Positions 53,692 through 64,000 of a stretch of DNA of 64,000 bases are shown here, in pieces (within the stretch, counting starts at the first letter, position 1; each line of letters begins with the position of its first letter). The notes under the pieces are model-generated. The model was not told the DNA's origin. It ran no database searches and saw nothing but the letters and a program-made list of their open reading frames with translations. The DNA is from Methanobacterium sp. GTDB lineage: Archaea; Methanobacteriota; Methanobacteria; Methanobacteriales; Methanobacteriaceae. The position numbers and the translations under genes were made by a program. The DNA lies in contig NZ_JACRGA010000002.1 in NCBI RefSeq assembly GCF_016217785.1, forward strand, positions 170,284-234,283, given 5' to 3'.

Positions 53692-54654
53692 TTAATAGAA
53701 CAGGTATTTGAAGGTGTTCCTGATTAAAATCCATTGGATGACGAGATAGTTTTTAAAATTTCTGTGGTTATAGATTACTTTACCAATCTTTTTTCGTGAA
53801 TTAAAACCCTCTTTTAAACCATCTAAGTAGATCTCACCGTAACCTTTCCTCAGGAAAAAGAGATATTTAATGAAATAGCCCATACCGAGGAAAACAAGAT
53901 TCACCAACAGTTGAGGCCAGGGCATGTTTTTGTAGGGAACGTATACATTATTCCGGGCTGCTAATCTGGTTTTAAATTCATTATAACGACTACCACTGGT
54001 CCCACTACCCACATGATAAACAACTGCTTCTGGACAGTACCTGCATTTGTAACCATGGATCCTGGCCCGGTAACTGAGGTCCACGTCTTCCATGTAGGCG
54101 AAGAAGTTCTCATCAAAGTATCCTATTTCATCCAGGATACTTCTACGGTAGATGGATGCCGCTGCACAGGCACTGAAGATCTCCCTTTCCTGAACATAAT
54201 TATCAGGGGATTTCCCATATCCCACCCTGCGTGTCCAGCCCAGGATGGTGTATTCATCCCCTGCATCATCCATCTTATTTGCATCAGGGTACTGGATTAT
54301 CTTCGAAGAAACTGCGAAGATGTTTTCATCCTTTTTAATGCATTTTAAAAGGATATTAATGGTTTCTGCCTCTAACTGCACATCATTATTCATGAGGAAA
54401 ATATATTCTGAACTGGAAGCCTTTATTCCCTGATTGACAGCTGCTGCGAATCCAAGATTCTCCTGGTTTTCAATAAGGTCGAATTCTGGATAATTTTCCC
54501 GGATGTAAGAGACACTTTCATCCTGAGACGCGTTGTCAATAATAATAACATCAAAGGGATGATCCTGATTTTTTAGAGATTCCAAACATTCTCCTAAAAA
54601 AGGTTGGCCATTGTAGTTGGGGATTACAACTATTAAATCCATACAATTCACCAT
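53692..54654 (-). CDS. GT2 glycosyltransferase (rhamnosyltransferase-like)
   Basis: A 320-residue GT-A enzyme with VVIPNYNGQPFLGECL, the DNASQDES loop, FLMNNDVQL and the acceptor region FFAYMEDVDLSYRARIHGY. A C-terminal amphipathic segment (YFIKYLFFLRKGYGE) may attach it to the membrane. Similar in type to 51721-52626. It is on the minus strand, downstream of the ABC exporter genes that it may serve. Confidence 0.87.
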   Translation of the reverse strand: MVNCMDLIVVIPNYNGQPFLGECLESLKNQDHPFDVIIIDNASQDESVSYIRENYPEFDLIENQENLGFAAAVNQGIKASSSEYIFLMNNDVQLEAETINILLKCIKKDENIFAVSSKIIQYPDANKMDDAGDEYTILGWTRRVGYGKSPDNYVQEREIFSACAAASIYRRSILDEIGYFDENFFAYMEDVDLSYRARIHGYKCRYCPEAVVYHVGSGTSGSRYNEFKTRLAARNNVYVPYKNMPWPQLLVNLVFLGMGYFIKYLFFLRKGYGEIYLDGLKEGFNSRKKIGKVIYNHRNFKNYLVIQWILIRNTFKYLFY

Positions 54655-54730
54655 TCTATCAAAGAATGTCTATTTTTACTATTCAAATAACAAAAGGAAA
54701 TATAATCCTATTGACTCCACTTAAAATCAA

Positions 54731-55492
<762 letters not shown>

Positions 55493-55504
55493 TTAGTTTG
55501 TGAA

Positions 55505-56305
55505 TTAAATGTGTAGTATGAATTTATCCTGATATCTATAAAACAATGCTAAACCTACAATCATGGCTACAGCAGCGGATATTAATGCAAATAGTAGCTG
55601 ATGAGGATCATAAATTTCACCATAGAGGAAAGCACTTCGACAACATTCTATAACTGCATATATTGGATTATAATCTTGTATAAATCTGAAACTGGCAGGA
55701 ACAATGCTAGGGGGATAAAATATTGGAGTAGCATACATTAAAAGGGTCATCAAGACTCCATATAAATGTTCGAGATCCCGGAAGAAGACGTTTACGGTGG
55801 CCACTATCAGTCCCACCCCAATGGTGAAGAACAGTAGGGCAAGGATAGGTAAACTGGTGAAGATTATGTAAATGGTAAATGGTGCATTTGTGGCTGCCAT
55901 AACTAAAAATAACACCACCAATGATAGTAAGAAGGTTACAAAGTTGGATAATATTGCCGAAAGAGAATAAATATATTTTGGTACGTAAACTGTTTTTAAA
56001 ATACTCGCACTACCCCTGATAGATCGCATGGCAGCAGTGGTTCCTCCAGCAAAGAAGGTGAATATCAATCTACCGGTTAATAAGTACACTGGATAGTTTT
56101 CCACTCCAAAACCTTTAAATAAGGTTGAAAATATGATTGTAAGCACGACCATGGTAAGAAGGGGTTCTAAAAAACTCCAGAATATTCCTAAAACAGATTT
56201 ACGGTACTTCGTTTTTATATCTCTGCTTACTAACTGGTAAAGGAGGAATTTATATTTCCTAAAATTGGATAGAAATCTGTGTCCAGTGACGTTCCCTGAT
56301 GCCAT
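55505..56305 (-). CDS. Polysaccharide ABC exporter, permease (Wzm/TagG-like)
   Basis: A 266-residue ABC-2 membrane protein with six helices. The LVSRDIKTKYRKSVLGIFWS segment at the N-terminus and the late ATPIFYPPSIVPASFRFIQDYN are hallmarks of the Wzm/TagG/KpsM group. With the ATPase at 54731 it should flip a finished polyprenyl-linked glycan across the membrane. It begins 2 bases downstream of the nucleotide-sugar dehydrogenase gene, so the three genes are one unit. Confidence 0.92.
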   Translation of the reverse strand: MASGNVTGHRFLSNFRKYKFLLYQLVSRDIKTKYRKSVLGIFWSFLEPLLTMVVLTIIFSTLFKGFGVENYPVYLLTGRLIFTFFAGGTTAAMRSIRGSASILKTVYVPKYIYSLSAILSNFVTFLLSLVVLFLVMAATNAPFTIYIIFTSLPILALLFFTIGVGLIVATVNVFFRDLEHLYGVLMTLLMYATPIFYPPSIVPASFRFIQDYNPIYAVIECCRSAFLYGEIYDPHQLLFALISAAVAMIVGLALFYRYQDKFILHI

Positions 56306-56307
56306 AT

Positions 56308-57645
<1,338 letters not shown>

Positions 57646-57902
57646 TTTATCAACTATAAGATGTTCTAAATGCACATTACCTTTTTTAATCATTGAACTT
57701 CTTAGAAAACGTTCTTATTTTGTTTTTAAAAGGTTTTATCTGTTCTCATTTATATTAACCATTCATGTACTTTTAAATTAGATTTAGCCATAATTCATAG
57801 GAAACTTAGTAACAATTTTTCCAAAAATTATCTCAACATCATCAATAATCTCTTTTTTCGAATTAATTCATAAATTAAAGCTTCATTTCAGTTTACCTTA
57901 CT

Positions 57903-58544
57903 TTAATCATAATCCGGAAAAGGTTTTGTTGTTAAACTTGTTGATGTCCAAAAAATGTTATTTTTTTTAATTTCAGCGGGAATTCCAACTGCTAAACTAT
58001 TATTAGGAACATTTTTCGTTACAACAGAATCCATACCAACAATACTATTGTCGCCAATGGATACTCCTTTTAACATTTTAACAGAATTTCCAACCCATAC
58101 CTTGTCACCTATATGAATTGACTGACTACTATTAACCCTTTGGTGACTATTAACATCCCATATAGGATGGGAATCATGAGTCCGGATTTGTATGTTACCA
58201 TTAAACATACATTTATTACCTATTGATACAGTTGTTTTTTCAGCAACTGTAATAAACACATGTCCCACACAATCAAAATTTTTTCCAATACGTACAGAAC
58301 ATCCCCCTCCACCAATAATAATATCACCAATAAATTTTGAATCATCATCAATTAATAAATAACCATTATCTCCCTCAAATTGGATGTTACCTTTAAAATT
58401 AACATTTTTACCAAGTACTACAACGTTATCTTTACCATTAAAAGATATTTTTGAACTATTTGCTTCAAGATTAATATCTGTAGTTATAATATTAAAATTA
58501 TCATCAGCATAATTCTTATAGTGATCAGGATTAACTTTAATCAT
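57903..58544 (-). CDS. Hexapeptide-repeat acyltransferase
   Basis: A 213-residue left-handed beta-helix protein of the acetyltransferase LbH superfamily. The hexapeptide repeats are visible in ISFNGKDNVVVLGKNVNFKG and IHIGDKVWVGNSVKMLKG with the C-terminal SIGDNSIVGMDSVVTKNVP. The active histidine is likely in THDSHPIW. It probably adds an acetyl group to a surface-glycan sugar. Its DNA is AT-rich compared with the genes to the left of about 57.7 kb. Confidence 0.82.
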   Translation of the reverse strand: MIKVNPDHYKNYADDNFNIITTDINLEANSSKISFNGKDNVVVLGKNVNFKGNIQFEGDNGYLLIDDDSKFIGDIIIGGGGCSVRIGKNFDCVGHVFITVAEKTTVSIGNKCMFNGNIQIRTHDSHPIWDVNSHQRVNSSQSIHIGDKVWVGNSVKMLKGVSIGDNSIVGMDSVVTKNVPNNSLAVGIPAEIKKNNIFWTSTSLTTKPFPDYD

Positions 58545-59014
58545 GTTTTATCACCCCATAGCTAGTCAATAATTCTTAGACTTATTCCTAATAAGTATTT
58601 ATTTTCTAATTATGTTTTAATACATTAAATTACGTATTTATAATTTCATATGTAAGTTGGTGTAATTTAAATTAGAACTTAGGGATATCAGCTTACAACT
58701 GATAAAAATGATAATCAAAGATAGTATACAATAAAACCGATAATCAACTAAGCTCATTCAACTCATAATCGGATGACTAATGCCGATTTATGAATCTGTG
58801 TACTTCAAATAATTTTATTTATCCCAAAAGGTCATTTAAGCTTCTTTTCATTTACTAATCTAGCTTGAATTATTATCAACATTATTTTCATGATTAGGAC
58901 TTGTTAAACAATCACTAAGATATATTATCTTATGAACTTCTTATCAAATAACCTAATACTATAATTTTTGTCAATGGAGAGTATAACTGTCTTTCAGGTA
59001 ATTCAAAAAAATTC
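58545..59014. other. AT-rich spacer in the glycan locus
   Basis: A 470-bp spacer with no gene; it is the promoter region for the acyltransferase on the minus strand. Only weak, imperfect repeats of CCGATAA/CCGATT type are seen. It is among the most AT-rich parts of the window. Confidence 0.5.
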
Positions 59015-60004
59015 CTATTTCACACTACTTTTATACCATTCAACAAATTTCGAGATTCCATCTTCAAAATCAGTTTTTGGATTGTAACCCAATATTTCCT
59101 TACTTTTTGAAATATCAGCAAAGGTTTTATTTACATCACCGGGTTGATTGGGTAATTTATTAATAGTTGCCCTTTTACCAATTACTTTTTCTAGAGTTTG
59201 TACCATCTGATTTAATGATATAGTTTTAGATTCCCCCAAATTAAAGATTTCGTAAACTTTTTCATCTTTATTTATCCATTTCATTGCTTTAATAATTCCA
59301 TCAATTATATCATCAATATAGGTATAATCTCTTTCAGTATTACCATTGCCATAAAATGGGATTTCTTTATTATTTAAAATTAATTTAGTAAATTTATGAA
59401 TGGCTAAGTCTGGTCTTTGACGTGGCCCATAAACAGTGAAAAATCTTAAACAGGCCACACTAATATCATATAAATGATAATATGTATGGCATAACAGTTC
59501 TCCTGCTTTTTTGCTCGCAGCATAAGGGGAAATAGGATAATCAACATTATCAATTTCAGTGAACGGAGTTTTCAAATTGTTTCCATAAACTGATGAACTA
59601 GAAGCAAAAATGAAATTTTTAATTTTTCTTTCTTTGCAGGCTTCTAATATTTTTAATGTCCCATTAATATTGACATTATAGTATTTTTCAGGCATCTCAA
59701 TCGAAGGCCTGACCCCCGCCATAGCAGCTAAATGCACGATGATATCTATGTTATTCTCATTAAATACCTTATCAATCCACACATTTTCTGTAATGTCTCC
59801 TCTATAAACCTGGAAATAGTTATCATCCAAATTTAACTGTTTTCTGGTTCTTATTATTTCTTGTACATTATTTTCTTTTATTTTAGGATCATAATAATCA
59901 TTAAAATCGTCAATTAGTATAATTTTTTTTTTATCAATAAGTAAGCGTTCAATTAAATGAGATCCGATGAACCCCGCCCCACCTGTAACTAATACAGTTT
60001 TCAA
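59015..60004 (-). CDS. UDP-glucuronate 4-epimerase-like NAD-dependent epimerase
   Basis: A 329-residue short-chain dehydrogenase/epimerase. MKTVLVTGGAGFIGSHLIER binds NAD, and ASSSSVYGNN with YAASKKAGELL forms the catalytic Ser-Tyr-Lys triad. The spacing and DDFNDYYDPKIKENNVQE insertion are typical of UDP-glucuronate 4-epimerases, which make UDP-galacturonate. The upstream dehydrogenase at 56308 would supply UDP-glucuronate. It lies in the AT-rich right arm. Confidence 0.9.
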   Translation of the reverse strand: MKTVLVTGGAGFIGSHLIERLLIDKKKIILIDDFNDYYDPKIKENNVQEIIRTRKQLNLDDNYFQVYRGDITENVWIDKVFNENNIDIIVHLAAMAGVRPSIEMPEKYYNVNINGTLKILEACKERKIKNFIFASSSSVYGNNLKTPFTEIDNVDYPISPYAASKKAGELLCHTYYHLYDISVACLRFFTVYGPRQRPDLAIHKFTKLILNNKEIPFYGNGNTERDYTYIDDIIDGIIKAMKWINKDEKVYEIFNLGESKTISLNQMVQTLEKVIGKRATINKLPNQPGDVNKTFADISKSKEILGYNPKTDFEDGISKFVEWYKSSVK

Positions 60005-60056
60005 TTAATTACCTCCATTTAAATTACAGAATCACTCTTAATGTTCATTGAATATG

Positions 60057-61628
60057 TTAATCATCATCCCAATCAAACAATAAGTTCTTAAAAATCTTAT
60101 CATGGTTATATGCCCATGTATCCCAGTTATAATCTTTCATATGTTCAGAAATCTTATGTTTTCTATCGAAAAAATTATTTTTTACATTTAGTAGAGTATT
60201 TTTTAAGGAGGTAATATTTCCTATTTCATATTCAATATGGGGAAAGTTTGGGATTACCCCAATTGGTGGGGCAATAGATAATGTTCCACATGCCAACGCT
60301 TCCATAAATGGTACTGGACCCCCCTCAATCAAACTGGGAATTAAAAGAAAATCAATACTCCTATAAAAGTCATCAGGCTCTAAGTTCCACACTGGAACAC
60401 CCCAACTATCATTTAAAGATACAATTTGCATATTTTGCATTAAAGTTTTATCATCTAAAATTTCCTGGATAAGATGTTCTCCTTTCCTACCCCCAGGGTA
60501 AGTTCTACCGACAATGCCTAACGTTAACTTAGGTTTGAAAGATCTATCCGCACCTGTGATAACTGTTGAAATGTCATCTTCATCAATACCAAAATCTTTT
60601 AAAACTTTTGTTGTTTCTTCTGAAATAGATATACAATGTTCCACTTCTTTAGCAACTTGAATAAATTTATTATTATGTAATTCAGGGTCGTAATGTGTAA
60701 AATTCGCAACTACTGTTCCATTAGATGATTTTTTATTATAATAACCATAATTTATATAATAATGAATGTCTGCATTGGGAAGATCTTCATTAATCACTAC
60801 GTTTTTCAGTTTAAACTTTATTTCAGATGCCATTCTATATAATATCCATCCAACGTCTTCTGTTACAATTCTTACTGCATAGTTGTCCATAATTGAATTA
60901 ATTTTTTCTTTACAATCGTTATAAGCTAATTTTATTTTCTCCACATCTTCTTTAGGGGTAAGTCTTTGATTGGTCTTTTTTCTAGTAATATTTTCAGCAT
61001 GAACTGCAGTTGCTTTTCCTACATAAAAAACGTCTTTATTGAATAGTTTCTGGTATTGTAAACACAAAACTAAATCTTCGCCGGCTACAACAAATCTTTC
61101 ATCGAATTTTAATTGTAAAAATTCTTTCCGATCTATCATTATAAAAGCCCCAGTCACAGCTGGGACAACCCTATTGCTAGTAAGCCGTTTATCATCATAG
61201 TCTAATTTATGTTTAAATCGATGATATGACTGACCATCCACTCTAAAGTATACACCTGCATGTTGTATCTTTTTATTAGGATATCTTAAGTTAATACCAA
61301 TAATTCCAACTTTACTTTCTTGATAAGCATTCCATGCAATCTGTATACAATCTTTATCCAAAATTACATCATCATTCACAAATAATAAAAGTTTACCTTT
61401 AGCTTTCTCAGCTAATTCATTATTATTTTTCGCAAAATTATAGGGGGTTATATAATTTATTTTAAAAGGGAAAGTGTAGTCACTAAATTCACCTTCTTCT
61501 AACTTTTCATTTCCATTCCATGAACATAATACTTCAATTTTTAAATTATGATTACTATTATCTATTGAATTTAATAATTTAGTTAATACTTCCAAATCTC
61601 TTGAGATGGTAATGATCGATAAATCCAT
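60057..61628 (-). CDS. Two-domain glycosyltransferase (GT2 plus GT4-like)
   Basis: A 523-residue protein. Residues 1 to about 220 form a GT-A/GT2 domain (IITISRDLEVLTKLL, LLFVNDDVILD, FVVAGEDLVLCLQYQ). The C-terminal half is GT-B/GT4-like with a donor-binding TLGIVGRTYPGGRKGEHLIQ and FLLIPSLIEGGPVPFMEALA. Two active centres may extend the polymer by alternating sugars. It ends 52 bases before the epimerase gene. It starts at ATG 61628, 8 bases after the next upstream gene. Confidence 0.85.
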   Translation of the reverse strand: MDLSIITISRDLEVLTKLLNSIDNSNHNLKIEVLCSWNGNEKLEEGEFSDYTFPFKINYITPYNFAKNNNELAEKAKGKLLLFVNDDVILDKDCIQIAWNAYQESKVGIIGINLRYPNKKIQHAGVYFRVDGQSYHRFKHKLDYDDKRLTSNRVVPAVTGAFIMIDRKEFLQLKFDERFVVAGEDLVLCLQYQKLFNKDVFYVGKATAVHAENITRKKTNQRLTPKEDVEKIKLAYNDCKEKINSIMDNYAVRIVTEDVGWILYRMASEIKFKLKNVVINEDLPNADIHYYINYGYYNKKSSNGTVVANFTHYDPELHNNKFIQVAKEVEHCISISEETTKVLKDFGIDEDDISTVITGADRSFKPKLTLGIVGRTYPGGRKGEHLIQEILDDKTLMQNMQIVSLNDSWGVPVWNLEPDDFYRSIDFLLIPSLIEGGPVPFMEALACGTLSIAPPIGVIPNFPHIEYEIGNITSLKNTLLNVKNNFFDRKHKISEHMKDYNWDTWAYNHDKIFKNLLFDWDDD

Positions 61629-61636
61629 ATATACAC

Positions 61637-64000
61637 CTATTCTCCAATACCGTTTAAGATTATTTCACCATACTTTTCTAACATTTCATCATGTGTTGTT
61701 AACTGTTTCAACTGTTTTTTGGTATTTTCTCTTAATTTATATCTTAAACTATTATCTTTAACAAGTTTTAACAGATGATCACTTAGTTGTTTTATGTTGC
61801 CGGGATCGTAAAACAACGCACTAAAACCATCTTCAACTTGTTCTTTGACACCAAAAACAGGAGTAGTTATTATTGGTAAATTAAAGTATAAAGCTTCTAA
61901 AATGACACGTGGATAACTTTCTAACCTTGAAGAGAATACTAATATATCCGACGCTAGGTAATAATTTACTACCTTATAAAATTCAGTTTCATCTGAAGTT
62001 TCTGGAATGATGAAAATTGACTGTTTAAACTTTGAGGGCATTTCTGCATATATCTCATGAAGTTCATCACTATACTTAGAAGGTTTATCTCCAACAATAA
62101 ATATCTTTATTTTATCTATAACCCCTGATGGGAGATTTTGAATAGCTAATAGAATATCTTTTTGCCCTTTTCGCTCTGATACGGTGCCAACAAGTAAAAT
62201 AGCTATTTCATCACCATTAACACCTAAAATTGCCCTGGACTCTTCCCGAGTCCAATTTACAGAATTATAAATTAACCTTTTGGTATTTAAAGCATTGTAA
62301 ATAGTTATAAAATTATCATCGTTTAATTGTTTCCAATTGTCCATTGTATACTTTGATACGAATATTACTTTATAAGGATAGCTAAAAGAATCAAATGCAA
62401 TCTTTTTAACTTGTTCGGGTAAATAATCAAAGTAAGTTTCCCAATATTCACTTTCCCTTGGATTCCAACTACATGATATTTTCAGTTTTCGTGCAAGTTC
62501 AATGCCATAAAAAGTTCTTAACGTATTTGCATGTACGAATTGAATATTATAACCATTAATTTTTTTTATGAGGGATAATAAATTTTCATTAAATTCATTT
62601 AGGTCAATAGGTTCCTGTAATTTACTGTTTCCAATAATAACTTTAACACCATTCTTTTCGTAAGCTTTTCTTAAAGGTCCATCAATTGGAGAGTGGACAA
62701 TTGGGTTTACAACTTCTTTATGTTTTAATCCTATAACGAGTTCATACAAACTATTTTGTGCACCTTGCATGTACAAATTATGTGAGAAAAATAAGGTTCT
62801 GACACCTTTATTCCTAGAATCATCAATGGAAAACTGTAAATGAGAATTATGTCTTCCTCCCTTAAACTCATTTGAGTAATCGTGGATCAAATTTATCTCC
62901 TGTGATGATACAGAATTTGATTGTTTTATTCGAACTAAAATATCAAAAATAGGGTTGGGATTACGACCTTCTGCTTCACCGTGTTTTATAAAGTGTACCA
63001 ACGGATTAATCTTAGCTTCTACAACATCAGGATTAGTTTGGAGATACCACTTAGTACTAAAAAAAGGATTGGGGTCATATTTTTCTTTAACACCAAACGT
63101 TAAATAATGGTTAATTGGATCAATTAATTTGAAATCAACATTATGATTATAATTTTCAATATACCAATCACTATCAAACAACCCTGAATTAGCTATGACC
63201 CCATAATCATCATTTTTTTGAGAATTAACATACGTTTCAATACTCTTTTCTTTTTTTGTTCTTCTTTTTTCATTTAGACCATATAAAGCATAGTGCACCA
63301 ATGGATTTAGATTAGATTTTTTAACATCACCATATTTTTTTAAGTAATAATCCCCATCAAAGTTAGGGTTTGGTTTTCGGCCTTCTTTAAAGCCATAACA
63401 AATATAATGAACAATCGGATCCATTCCTAATAATTTAACATCATTGTTTCTATTCAAATAATAAGCCATATCAAATAGATTATGTTCTTTAATTGATTTA
63501 TAACCCCTAACATTATTTAAAGCATTTTTTATGCCATTATTTCTCCATTTAAACAACATATAAAAACTAGGAAACTTAGAAACAAATCTTTGAAAAAAAG
63601 GTTTATCCTTATTTTGAAGATATTCAATTTCATGATATTTATTTGTAATAACCTCAATTTGATATTTCAATTTGTTTTGTTCTTTTTCCATGTCCCATAT
63701 ACGTTTTTCTTTTCCTTTAATTGAATTAAATAATAATTTTTGTTGATTTAAAGCTTCTTTTAACACCTTTATGTCCATTTGGAGCTTTTTGTCAAGCATG
63801 TCATTATATTTTTTAGTTTTGTAATAATTTTTCACAATTTTTGATTTTTCTTCTTTTATTATATCCAATCTCTCTTCCAAAGACAAATTACGATCCTTCA
63901 AATCAAAAACAGCACCCTCAAGAACCCCCCTCTCAGCCTCAACTTCACCCAATCTCTCTTCCAAAGACAAATTACGATCCTTCAAATCAAAAACAGCACC
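61637..64000 (-). CDS. Very large coiled-coil glycosyltransferase, 5' end outside the window
   Basis: A partial protein of at least 787 residues that runs off the right edge; the TTG at 63985 is not a true start because the frame and repeat continue past it. The N-terminal visible part is coiled coil with an exact 84-bp (28-residue) repeat. The middle (about residues 165-345) holds four to five YL-x3-PDV / NPLVHY / EGRxPNP-type repeats known from large bacterial glycan enzymes. The C-terminus is a GT4-type domain with VGTVSERKGQKDILLAI and VFSSRLESYPRVILEALY. It probably polymerises or extends a surface glycan. Confidence 0.82.
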   Translation of the reverse strand, partial: GAVFDLKDRNLSLEERLGEVEAERGVLEGAVFDLKDRNLSLEERLDIIKEEKSKIVKNYYKTKKYNDMLDKKLQMDIKVLKEALNQQKLLFNSIKGKEKRIWDMEKEQNKLKYQIEVITNKYHEIEYLQNKDKPFFQRFVSKFPSFYMLFKWRNNGIKNALNNVRGYKSIKEHNLFDMAYYLNRNNDVKLLGMDPIVHYICYGFKEGRKPNPNFDGDYYLKKYGDVKKSNLNPLVHYALYGLNEKRRTKKEKSIETYVNSQKNDDYGVIANSGLFDSDWYIENYNHNVDFKLIDPINHYLTFGVKEKYDPNPFFSTKWYLQTNPDVVEAKINPLVHFIKHGEAEGRNPNPIFDILVRIKQSNSVSSQEINLIHDYSNEFKGGRHNSHLQFSIDDSRNKGVRTLFFSHNLYMQGAQNSLYELVIGLKHKEVVNPIVHSPIDGPLRKAYEKNGVKVIIGNSKLQEPIDLNEFNENLLSLIKKINGYNIQFVHANTLRTFYGIELARKLKISCSWNPRESEYWETYFDYLPEQVKKIAFDSFSYPYKVIFVSKYTMDNWKQLNDDNFITIYNALNTKRLIYNSVNWTREESRAILGVNGDEIAILLVGTVSERKGQKDILLAIQNLPSGVIDKIKIFIVGDKPSKYSDELHEIYAEMPSKFKQSIFIIPETSDETEFYKVVNYYLASDILVFSSRLESYPRVILEALYFNLPIITTPVFGVKEQVEDGFSALFYDPGNIKQLSDHLLKLVKDNSLRYKLRENTKKQLKQLTTHDEMLEKYGEIILNGIGE
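63865..64000 (-). repeat. 84-bp tandem coding repeat at the window edge
   Basis: A 52-base stretch at 63865-63916 recurs without mismatch at 63949-64000, a period of 84 bp (28 residues, four heptads). It encodes LKDRNLSLEERL and flanking coiled coil. The array continues beyond the window, so its copy number is unknown. Confidence 0.9.

Noticed and set aside
63940..64000. TTG 63985 as the true start of the last glycosyltransferase
   Set aside because: The reading frame and the 84-bp repeat continue to the edge of the window, so the gene is simply cut off.

Overview
This window is most likely from a methanogenic archaeon of the order Methanobacteriales, probably a mesophilic Methanobacterium. 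The evidence is an HMf-type histone, RadB, an archaeal CDC48, a bifunctional FBP aldolase/phosphatase, a methanogen-type aquaporin (AqpM), DUF2193, DUF2180 and DUF357 proteins, a split archaeal glutamate synthase carrying an F420-hydrogenase-beta-like subunit, archaeal TATA boxes, and Shine-Dalgarno (SD) sites of the GGAGGTGA type. The DNA is AT-rich and becomes visibly more so after about 57.7 kb. I see no rRNA, tRNA, CRISPR array or insertion sequence.

Region 0-20 kb is mostly chromosomal housekeeping: histone, the ribosome-recycling ATPase ABCE1/Rli1, a PLP aminotransferase, RadB, a Sua5/YrdC protein, a GHMP sugar kinase with a GT20 (trehalose-phosphate-synthase-like) enzyme, an archaetidylinositol-phosphate synthase with DUF357 and DUF47 neighbours, FBP aldolase/phosphatase, an AksF/LeuB-type dehydrogenase, a HEAT-repeat protein, malate dehydrogenase, DUF2180-AqpM and DUF2193. 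Region 20-29.5 kb is a nitrogen island. A pdxT-gltA-gltC-(FrhB-like)-gltB operon is followed by two amt-glnK pairs. All three transcription units carry a GGAA-N6-TTCC palindrome just downstream of a TATA box, which matches the operator of the methanogen nitrogen repressor NrpR. The FrhB-like subunit looks circularly permuted, the most unusual protein in the window.

Region 29.5-47 kb is mixed: an Fpg/Nei-like DNA glycosylase with a degraded zinc finger, a PepSY-like lipoprotein, PdxS, a TPR protein with four GTTAAC sites around its promoter, DUF763, a GT2/GT-B fusion, quinolinate synthase, methylthioadenosine/inosine phosphorylase, RtcB and archease separated by a zinc-ribbon metalloprotease, and CDC48. 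Region 47-64 kb is a surface-polymer locus: DUF1616 protein, LytR-CpsA-Psr (LCP) protein, polyprenyl-phosphate sugar transferase, several glycosyltransferases, a Wzm/Wzt-type ABC exporter, UDP-sugar dehydrogenase, UDP-glucuronate 4-epimerase, a hexapeptide acyltransferase and a very long coiled-coil glycosyltransferase that runs off the window. The gene set resembles the bacterial machinery that makes, exports and attaches wall glycopolymers, and may serve the pseudomurein wall here.

A window-wide oddity is short tandem duplication (periods of about 14-24 bp, 2-4 copies) at the 3' ends of genes, several times covering the stop codon, plus similar duplications in some promoter regions. Functions are assigned from motifs read by eye; no database search was run.
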